Shown: positions 12,492-22,046 of the stretch, in pieces
Position numbering within the stretch: position 1 is the stretch's first letter
How the letters are laid out: each line of letters starts with the position of its first letter
Source: Lentinula raphanica
Taxonomy: Eukaryota; Basidiomycota; Agaricomycetes; Agaricales; Omphalotaceae
Length of the DNA: 64,000 nucleotides
NCBI GenBank assembly: GCA_027919835.1
Contig: JANVFP010000007.1
Location: forward strand, 992,001-1,056,000
Direction: 5' to 3'
Notes under the pieces: generated by a model
The model's database searches: none
Told to the model about the DNA's origin: nothing
What the model saw: only the letters and a program-made list of their open reading frames with translations
Made by a program: the position numbers and the translations under genes

Positions 12492-12715
12492 CATCAGCAA
12501 AATCACCCTGTCTCTGGAGACTCCAGGGACACCCCCCAAATCCTGAGCAACCTCAGAGTAATAAAAATGCTTTAGAGTCTCTGGGCATCTCTGGGCATCT
12601 TTGAAGATCTCTGAGGGTGCCAAAATTTCTCTGAGAGAGCTGAAAGAGATAAAATCTCTCTAGGATTTGGAGGGTGTCCCTGGAGTCTCCAGAGACAGGT
12701 GTGATTTTCCTGATG
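12492..12715. mobile_element. CATCAG-type MITE copy 2 (224 bp), intron insertion
   Basis: It begins CATCAGCAAAATCACC and ends GATTTTCCTGATG, with inner arms around 'ggagactccagggacacccc'. The flanking dinucleotide is CG on both sides, not TA. It lies between a GTAAGC donor and a TTTATGCAG acceptor, so the host transcript might still be spliced across it. Confidence 0.75.
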
Positions 12716-13690
12716 CGAATTGTTTAGCTGATAGTAATTTATGCAGAAGTCGGTTCATCAAAGCCGGCAAAGCGTGTTCGACTGTTGGTCCGGGAACGAC
12801 CAGACCAGGGGCCCCCTCAGAAAATCAGAAAATCTAGCAGCACGCGCCATAGCCCAATTGTTGTATCAAGTGGGGACGATTCAGATAGCAATAGCAATAG
12901 TGCAGGCCCTAGTTCTAGCCGTCTTCGTCCCCGTCCTCGTCCAATCCATTCAGTTAATCCATCTGGTCTTTCTCCTCCCCGTGCTTCGGACCTTAACCCA
13001 ACCACTGCTCCTCAAGCTCCTGCTGCCTTGGATGAACCAGCTCCTTCTCCGCCCAAACCAGATTTCCCATGCTACTACATGGGCCCAGAGCCCTCTGTCG
13101 AGAATGTTGACCCTTGGAATGGTATACCTTAACATTTGGCTTCTTCGTTTCCCACTTATATCTTGGTTAAAGCTACATTACTTATCCTGCAATCCTGTCG
13201 CTCCTTTGCCCACTTATCCTTTTGTTTAGTGCTCCTTCATAGGTTCCCTTTTCTGATCACAGCTACGATAATACTTATTGCTGTTTTCACAAGAGTTGGC
13301 GCCTCGTTCGCATGCTTCATCTCTTTTTGCTCAAAAACCGTCCAAAACTAAAACAGCGATATCTCGCTCATTTCTTGACCGATTCCTTCGATTTTGAGTG
13401 CGTTCAACAGCGGTAATATAGCTCCAGACAGCCCCATAGTTAAATTTGAAGAATATAAACATATTGTATACCACAAATTTTCGAGGCCGAATTGTCTCAA
13501 AACACAAATAACATCTCTTCCTGTTGTCAGATATCCATGCAGATTACATATGATGTTCGCAAGGTTGCGTATAAGTGTGCCCCACTCAGATATTAGCAAT
13601 TGAACTCGGTTTCGAACTTTATAGGTTGCATTAGTCATCATTCCATCCTTGTTCTCTGACTTCCATGCCACACACCTCTACCACTGCAAG

Positions 13691-14823
13691 ATGGCCCGTG
13701 GAAAACGTCTTTCAGATGATCTTCGGTGTACCATTGTGAATCTTCGTAGAAACTGTGCTTCCCTTGAGGAAGTTGTTGCAAAATCAGCATGCAAATGAAG
13801 GACAGTGCAGCGCATCTTGGCAGAACACCGGAAGAACATTTCAGGGCTTAGACTTACAAGAAGTGATCTTCGAGGGAGGAAGCATAAATTCAATACTCAG
13901 GATATGAGGGTGCGTTGCTATTTTCATGACTTTCTGCAAGAAATCTCATGCAAACCCAGTTCATTCATGGACTCCTCGCTCATACACCCGACATGTATCT
14001 GGATGAACTACAACAACAACTAGAGGAGCGTAGGGGTGTACACCTTAGCCTTGCAACTATCTGGAGAATGTTGAAACAAAGTGGATATCGTCTCAAGAAG
14101 GTCCGTACACTTGATCATTGGACAAGCATATCAGTCTCAAACCCAGCTTCATAGATCACTCGTGTAGCAATTGAGCGTGACGAGCTGAAACGAGCACAAT
14201 TCAAATTAACCTATGCACGTTCTTATACAGCTGGACAGCTTGTTTTTGTGGATGAAAGCTCCTTTGATCGACATACATCATATAGGCGCCGCGGGTGGGC
14301 TGTTCGTGGAAGGCGGGTGTTCAAGAGTACATTCTTTGTACGAGGTCGACGGTTCGTCTCTTTCTACACACTTCTCTTTCAAAGTCATTCATGATCTTCT
14401 CTTTTTTAGTTATTCTCTTCTTCCTGCACTCTCTATTGGTGGTATCCTCTATGCCAAAGTTGTCGAAGGATCTTTCACAGCACAAAGGTTCTTCGACTTT
14501 ATCGAAGCACTTCTGACATGCATGCAACCTTTTCTGTCTCCGAAATCTGTAATCGTTATGGATAATGCTCGTATCCACAAGGACCCACGAGTTTTAGACC
14601 TCATTCAATCACGGTTCGTATTCTCATCGTGCAGATCAACATATACTGACACTGTACCAGTGGGATGCGCTACTTTTTCCTTCCACCCTACTCTCCAGAT
14701 TATAATCCCATCAAGCTCAGTTTCTCAGCAATCAAAGCACAAGTCCGGCGGCATGGCGAGTTAGCACGAGAAGATTATGACCCAGACATTGATGATGGGT
14801 ATGTCTATACACACATTTTGTGA
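13691..14823 (+). pseudogene. Tc1/mariner-type DDE transposase, inactive
   Basis: The reading starts MARGKRLSDDLR with a helix-turn-helix half, and continues through introns at 13910-13959 and about 14100-14157, plus two further likely ones (about 14345-14408, 14613-14660). The catalytic core is recognisable: 'LVFVDESSFDRH' (first aspartate codon 14251-14253), 'SVIVMDNARIH' (second, 14561-14563), then 'FFLPPYSPDYNPI' about 34 residues later. The third acidic residue expected in NPIE is lysine (AAG at 14713-14715), so the active site is broken. An in-frame TGA lies in the helix-turn-helix region (13796-13798) in a position where a residue before 'RTVQRIL' is expected. The gene converges on the second gene of the same element, with only 13 bp between their ends. 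Confidence 0.8.
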
Positions 14824-15721
14824 ATGACATATTCTATTACGAGCGAAGATGCTCAAGGATTCTTTGGACATTGTGGGTATATAGAAGAATGAAATTATCT
14901 GTGTTCGAACTGAAATGAGGCCGTTTGATCAATCCTAAGTCCTCTTTTGCCCATCTAATTAGACGTTGTGCATACCCATATTCCATTCCGGTAAGCTGCG
15001 ACAGGGTCTCCTCTTTGAGTCCTGACAAATCTTCCATATCAAACAAACCACGTTCTTGGAGGATATCAGTATATTGTCTATAATTTCCACCCCATTTTGA
15101 GCGCTCAGGATCCATGTCGATCTGTGGCAACCAATCACAGAGTTCCAGATTCTTCTTATTGGAAGATGCTGCCTTCGACTTTTGTGGACTACCGGCTGGG
15201 GAAGATGTGGGAGCCACAGAACTATCTGAACGGGGGCGTTTCGAGGAGTTCGATGCATGTGATGTGTTCGACGAGGAATTCTGGGGATTCAGTGATTGCA
15301 TCATGGTCTGCATGAGGGGAGCAACAGTACCCATGACCATGACCACTTCCTGCATTCGGGCTGCTATATCTGGTGCTGCAGGAGCAGGAGCAGGTATATA
15401 TTGAATAGGTGCGGGAGTCATTGGCATCACGGTACTGGTAGTACGCCGATTCTGTTGAGAAAGATTAGGGTTAGTCAGAGTCGACGATTCTGACTCGATT
15501 CAGCATCTGATTCACAAGTCGATTCTAGTTGCAGAATTGGATCTGGAATCATCCGAAATTTGGAACGCCTCATGAGGCGTTCCAACGGATTCTGCGTCGA
15601 TTCTCAACATCGATTCTGACATATGTTTTATCTTGATAAAATTCCAAAAATTAAGTAATAAATAATAATAAATAAATTATCCTTAGTTAGCTAAGTTGCT
15701 CGTCTTCGTTTCACTCTTCCT

Positions 15722-17211
15722 ATGGGCCGCACAAAAAAAGTAACCACTTCGGATGTTAAATCCACAGCAACTACACCGAAAATGCGCCGTGGTGGAGGGA
15801 AAAAGGCAAAAGCTAAGCTTGAACCAGAAGCAGAAGATACAACGCCGCCACCTCCACCTACCCGCGATACAAAAGAGGAGTTGTTTCCTGTCGAGTAAGC
15901 CCAACAACTGTGATGGAAATATGCAACTGACCTTGGACTTCCAATAGTTGGACACCCGAACTCAGCCTTAGCATGCTGACAATCATTCTCGAAGACCGCG
16001 AAATCAAGATGGGCCTATATCCGGGAGCTGGGCAACATGCATCAACAAAAAACGGTGGAGGAAAGCCCAAGACAGATCATCAGTTTGCAATTGCAGAAGC
16101 ACTATGGAAGCACGAGTCTTTCTGGCCTCCAGGGAAGGCAATGACCACAAAAGTCCATACACAAATATGCAACAAGATCAAGAACCGACTCAGCAAGTAC
16201 ATACCTTTGTGACCTTTCTCTTTTGTGTGATTTTGTATTGATTATACGCCGATAGAATGGAGAAAGAGGTCCGTATCATAAACGAGAAGATGGGACAGAC
16301 CGGACAGGGTATGACTAGCAAGGATGAGATTGATGTGAGTTTGGACAATCAGTTGACTAGAACATGGAGTGCGTAATCATTTTACCTGAATTCACCTACT
16401 GTTTTGACGGAATATATAGAAGAAGTTGAAAAAACCTGCCCTTGGTACTTCGAAATGAAGGGACTTGTTGCTGAAAGGCCTAGTCGGAATCCTGTTGGAC
16501 TGGGCAACAGTGAATCTGGAATTGACCTGTCTGCCCTCGATGCCGCGGAAGATCTCTACACTGAAACGAAGACTCCGGACGTTGACGATGATCAAACTTC
16601 ACTATCTGGACTCATCGATGTTGATGATAACGCTACAAAAACAAGCAGTGACTGGGGCCTAGGAAATCCGATGATGAATGTCGACAATGAATCCCCTCCA
16701 CCTCCTTCAGAAGTTTCTAAAACTCAAATCCCATCCAAGTGAAAGCCTGCAGCTTCTAAATCATCGAGCTTACTGGAGTCCCAGCTACCGCCGACGAAGA
16801 AGTTCAAGATATCGAATGAATTCTCCCAGATCTCAGAAACCATGCAGCACACACGTCAAAAAGCCTTGGATCTGGCCATGGAGAAAGAGCGCTCAAAGGG
16901 GAAGGAGTTGGAGTTGCAAACCAAGCTCAAAATGGAGAAGATGAGACAAAAAGCCCTCAGAGATGAGCGCCGGCATGAGAGAAAGTTGAAGAAGATGCAG
17001 AATGAAGCTCAGATGATGTCGGCGACCAGCATGGTGGGATCCATGCCAAATATGAATCCACAAATCGTGAGTTGCAATTTTCTTTTGGGGTAATACAATA
17101 TACTCAGAATACTATCTACAGAGCTCTGATGGATTCGACTTTCCAATGGATAATGTTTTCGATCCTTCATTCATTCAAGGTAGTAGTAGTTCGAGTAGTG
17201 GTAACTTTTAA
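15722..17211 (+). pseudogene. Harbinger accessory (Myb-like / coiled-coil) protein gene
   Basis: PIF/Harbinger elements usually pair a transposase with a DNA-binding partner. The model starts MGRTKKVTTSD at 15722 with a lysine-rich N-terminus, has a clean 53-nt intron (15895-15947), and continues 'WTPELSLSMLTIILEDREIK'. It then has the widespread segment 'PWYFEMKGLVAERPS' and 'PVGLGNSESGID'. A lysine/glutamate-rich coiled coil follows ('LAMEKERSKGKELELQ') and a serine-rich tail ending at 17211. An in-frame TGA at 16740-16742 sits between 'QIPSK' and 'KPAASKSS', where arginine would complete a basic nuclear signal. The frame around 16340-16400 also does not join cleanly with the obvious splice sites. 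The copy is therefore probably inactive, although the family assignment is good. Confidence 0.65.
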
Positions 17212-18354
17212 GTAAAAAAGTCATAGTTCTACTCCTCTGAATCTGAATCTATACATTGACGTCGTCGAGAATTCCGTGCAACAAGATGAGCCTGCAAACA
17301 GGCTTGAAGCTTGACACGCTTCCTCCGTGCTGCTGCTAGACTTCGCGTGCCAGCAATCTGTGAAGTAGTAAGGGAGACACGAGCTGTATCCACTTCCGAC
17401 TCATCTGAGCTAAGTCCATCCCGTATCATCTGACGTATATGATGATCACTACTCTCCGTTTGCTTTGCATGCATCTCCGAGGTCAATGCATAGTTGTGTG
17501 TAACGATGCAGGCAACACCCCACAGTGTTGCAAATTTATGTGAACATTCATCTATGATCCGCACTCGTAAACCCTTCAGCGATTGAAAGCGACCCTTCAG
17601 GAAACCTATTGCATGTTCTGACCGGATGCGGACCATGGAAACATGATTATTGAATTCGCTGTTCTCTGCTTGGTGCCGTTCAGGGGCTTTATATGGGGCT
17701 ACAAGCCACTCTTCGAGCTACAGATAATGATGATTTAGTTGTATAAGTAGAAGAGGGATCAATGGATCTTACAGGGTATGCTGAGTCTGCCCAGATGAAT
17801 TCTTCATCGTCTAAATATCTATCAGGTTGTATAGCGAACAAAGTCTTCTCCCAAGCAGTAGAGTCATGAGTGCTTCCTGTAAAGCCAAAACCAAAATCAA
17901 TGATCTTCAGATTGGGCATATTCACAATCTATGATTTCTTTGAGTATGCGGAAGGAAGAATGAGTGTCATACGTACTTGGAAGTTAAGTGAATAATTGCA
18001 TTTTCAGTCAAAATAACTTTCACCAAACCAGTAGGGCCATTCCGCGAGTACGACCAGAGTACCGTCGACCATACAGTATCCATTCCGCCAAGCTTTACAT
18101 GAATGGCCTTCAACCCAAACTTTTGCTTCCTCCTTCTCATCTGTAGTCGGTGGGTGAACGGCCCGTCTGACAAAGTCCGGACGCAGAAGTGCAGTCATGA
18201 CACGTTTTGTTGCAAGCCGCACCAGACCTTTGAATATCCTGACCAGTTAGCAACCTGCTGTAGGTTTGCACCATTCCCGAAGTGACCAAAGCGGTAGAGT
18301 GTAATTGCGAGTTGATCAGAAACAGGTATCTGCTCATTCTGTGAGCTGTTCATG

Positions 18355-21300
18355 CACAGGATACAGTAAAGCTTTTGTAAAAAACACTGATAAGTTATCG
18401 GGTACCTATTGCAAATAGTTGTGATAACCCGGAGGGGGTCCCGGAAATGGCTCCGGGGGTGGTCATGCCTGTCACCACCTGTCACATATAGCTTATATTT
18501 ACTGTTTTGGGTAATTAATAATCATCCAGATATTAAATAAGCAGTACATTTTCAAAAAACCCGAAAATTCATAAAAATTCATAAAAAACCTAAAATGGCC
18601 TGATTAGGTCAGATCAGGATATGTAAGCAAATGACCTCATATGATAAAAAATGATGTAGGGTCAATCTAGGTACTAAAAATAGCCCAAAAAATCACTAAA
18701 AATGCAAAAAATATTTAGGGATGGTATAGAGCCTATTGCAGGCCCAGGCACATCAAAATTACCAAAAAAGGTAAAAATTCATCATGATCTCATCTTGTAG
18801 CAAAAAATCTGAAAAAATCCTAAAAATAGTCAAAAATTCAGGGGTGCTTTGTTGGCCCTGAAAATGCAAAATAAAAAAAATACGCGACAAGTGTAAAAAT
18901 TTTCATCACTCCAAATCATTCTAAATCCACTATACAGTCAGTATATATGATGTATATGCTATATTTAGCATCCTAGTACCTTTATTGGGCTAAAAATAGA
19001 ACTTGATCTCATCTGATAGCAAAAAATCTGAAAAAAATCATAAAAAATACTCAAAAAATTCAGGGGTGCCTTATTGGCCCTGAAAATGCAAAATAAAAAA
19101 TTTACACGACACAATTGAAAAACAACATCACTCCAAATCATACCAAATCCACTACACCACTTCAGGCAACCCCCCAAATATACCAAGTTAGGTAGGTAGA
19201 CACCTGGCTTATTCCTTACCTAAGTAGGTTCAAATTCCCAGAAAATCCTGATCCCAGGAAATTCCTTTAGACCAGGAAATTCCCACTCCACACTTATAAG
19301 GAAATTTCCAAGTAGCCCAACAAGTAGGGAATTCCTATTACGAAACTAGGTGTGAAATTCCCTACCTAAATAGGCTGAAATTCCCAGACATTTCTGGGGT
19401 AGGAAATTCCTACCTACCTAAGGGATTTCCTTTGGTAGGAATGTAGGAATTTCCCTTGGTAGGAATTTCCTTTGGTAGGAATTTCCCTTGGTAGGAATTT
19501 CCTTTGGTAGGAATTTCCCTTGGTAGGAATTTCCTTAGGTTTCCTCATATAGGAATTCCCTTAGGTAGGAATTTCCTGGGTTAGGAACTTTCTTATGGCA
19601 GAATCTGACAAAAAATCATAAAAAATACTCAAAAAATTCAGGGGTGCCTTATTGGCCCTGAAAATGCAAAATAAAAAATTTACACGACACAATTGAAAAA
19701 CAACATCACTCCAAATCATACCAAATCCACTACACAGTCAGTATATATCATGTATATACTATTTATAGCACCCCTAGTACCCTCAATCACTTATATCACT
19801 CAAGAATCATACCAAACTGAATGATTTGGGGAGTAAATATATTGTACATGATATTTTTAGCACACCTAGTACCCTTGATAACTTAGAACAATTTATATTA
19901 CTCAATATGTTCAGTACACTTAGCACTTATCACACCTAACACACTAAAACTCATAACAGTACTTATATGTATTATACTTAACACAGTTGACAATGAAAAT
20001 ACTTAAAACAGTGTTGTCAGTCACTATACTTAACACACTTAACAGTCAAAAAGTTGGAACAATGTTACTTTATATACATAACACACTCATTGTTATACTA
20101 TAACACACTTATAACAACGAGTTTTGGGCGCTTATGGGCGCTTATTTGGTGTTTTTGAGTCGAAAATCATTATAGCACACTCAATAATGTTTGTCTGGGC
20201 TCTATACTGTGTCAGGATGTTGTCTATATCATATTCCTCTACATACAATTCAGAGAACTCAAAATTTCAACCTGTGAGGTTGGCTATATTGTGATCTTTT
20301 GAAATATAACAGTGTTTTATGTAAATGTCAATGCATATGTCCATGTAATGCAAGTATACTGATGGTGGTTCATGAGGGAATCACTCCTACAGTCTACTAG
20401 AAGTGTCTGGACATGGTTCAGATACTCACTATGACTATTGGACTCTGTGATATACATGTACTACACTATAGATGTCTACACTTCAAGTGTAGACAAAGTT
20501 ACATGTAACAATAGATGTCATATTCAATGACCTCCATTACAGATCTCTTTGCTGTATCACATAGGGTTAGCATAGAATAGGTTGTAGGATGACTCTTCTC
20601 ATGACCCAGTAGCAGTTTGACTTCATAACATGGGTGTATGCATGGACATTTATATAAAACACTGTTATATCACAAAAGATCACAATATAGCCAGTCCCAA
20701 AAGCTGTAATCTTGAGTTCTCCGAATTGTATCAAGTGTAGTATGATATAAACAACATCCTTACACAATATAGAGCCCACACAAAAATTATTGAGTGTGCT
20801 ATTAATGAATTTCGACTCAAAAACACCAAATAAGCGCCCATAAGCGCCCAAAACTCGTTGTTATAAGTGTGTTATAGTATAACAATGAGTGTGTTATGTA
20901 TATAAAGTAACATTGTTCCAACTTTTTGACTGTTAAGTGTGTTAAGTATAGTGACTGACAACACTGTTTTAAGTATTTTCATTGTCAACTGTGTTAAGTA
21001 TAATACATATAAGTACTGTTATGAGTTTTAGTGTGTTAGGTGTGATAAGTGCTAAGTGTACTGAACATATTGAGTAATATAAATTGTTCTAAGTTATCAA
21101 GGGTACTAGGTGTGCTAAAAATATCATGTACAATATATTTACTCCCCAAATCATTCAGTTTGGTATGATTCTTGAGTGATATAAGTGATTGAGGGTACTA
21201 GGGTGCTATAAATAGTATATACATGATATATACTGACTGTGTAGTGGATTTGGTATGATTTGGAGTGATGTTGTTTTTCAATTGTGTCGTGTAAATTTTT

Positions 21301-22046
21301 TTATTTTGCATTTTCAGGGCCAATAAGGCACCCCTGAATTTTTTGAGTATTTTTTATGATTTTTTTCAGATTTTTTGCTATCAGATGAGATCAAGTTCTA
21401 TTTTTAGCCCAATAAAGGTACTAGGATGCTAAATATAGCATATACATCATATATACTGACTGTATAGTGGATTTAGAATGATTTGGAGTGATGAAATTTT
21501 TACACTTGTCGCGTATTTTTTTTATTTTGCATTTTCAGGGCCAACAAAGCACCCCTGAATTTTTTGACTATTTTTAGGATTTTTTGTCAGATTTTTTGCT
21601 ACAAGATGAGATCATGATGAATTTTTACCTTTTTTGGTAATTTTGATGTGCCTGGGCCTGCAATAGGCTCTATACCATCCCTAAATATTTTTTGCATTTT
21701 TAGTGATTTTTTGGGCTATTTTTAGTACCTAGATTGACCCTACATCATTTTTTATCATATGAGGTCATTTGCTTACATATCCTGATCTGACCTAATCAGG
21801 CCATTTTAGGTTTTTTATGAATTTTTATGAATTTTCGGGTTTTTTTGAAAATGTACTGCTTATTTAATATCTGGATGATTATTAATTACCCAAAACAGTA
21901 AATATAAGCCATATGTGACAGGTAGTGACAGGCATGACCACCCCCCGGAGCCATTTCCGGGACCCCCTCCGGGTTATCACAACTATTTGCAATAGGTACC
22001 CGATAACTTATCGGTACTTTTTACAAAAGTTTTACAGTATCAGCTG
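18355..22046. mobile_element. Fold-back element B (3.69 kb) inside the Harbinger transposase gene
   Basis: The left end is CACAGGATACAGTAAAGCTT. The right end is the inverse of CAGCTGATACTGTAAAACTT. The arms of about 1.2-1.7 kb are inverted copies around a centre near 20110-20850. A 7-bp direct repeat GTTCATG flanks it exactly (18348-18354 and 22047-22053). The interior has no transposase; the open frame at 20567-20851 is the same arm-encoded hydrophobic reading seen in element A. The left arm carries an extra 450-bp insertion (19158-19607). Confidence 0.85.
19158..19607 (+). mobile_element. Fragment of a KDZ-2-type element end with GGAATTTCC repeats
   Basis: It starts CACTTCAGGCAACCCCCC, identical to the left terminus at 61206, and runs through the same 'ggtaggtagacacctggc' block. 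It then enters the TAGGAATTTCCTTTGG minisatellite (19430-19590). No opposite terminal repeat follows. The fragment is bracketed by two near-identical copies of about 130 bp of fold-back sequence (about 19025-19154 and 19610-19737). Confidence 0.75.

Larger units (their letters stand above)
10961..13132 (+). pseudogene. Acidic, nuclear-type gene of unknown function, split by a MITE
   Basis: I do not recognise the family. The model begins MLPTSNRRRSS at 10961 and encodes a serine/lysine-rich, then acidic N-terminus with basic nuclear-localisation-like clusters. Plausible introns carry GTAACG...AAG (about 11380-11432) and GTGAGT...TAG (about 11491-11540) ends. A globular middle follows (cysteine and tryptophan residues, 'TWTVKEVDRQLVKWLPLP', then 'EEFIFRPEKNPGYP'), then an acidic stretch and a proline/serine-rich C-terminus. 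A 225-bp MITE sits in the middle exon (11727-11951). Removing it with one TA restores the frame across 'WLPLP' and 'MSYLNEEF'. A second MITE (12492-12715) lies in what looks like an original intron starting at GTAAGC (about 12461) and ending near 12745, so it may be harmless. The exon insertion makes the present copy a likely pseudogene. Confidence 0.5.

Noticed and set aside
15467..15480. Telomere-like TTAGGG near AGGGTTAG
   Set aside because: It occurs once as the tip of an inverted terminal repeat, with its inverse at the other end of the Harbinger element; there is no tandem TTAGGG array.
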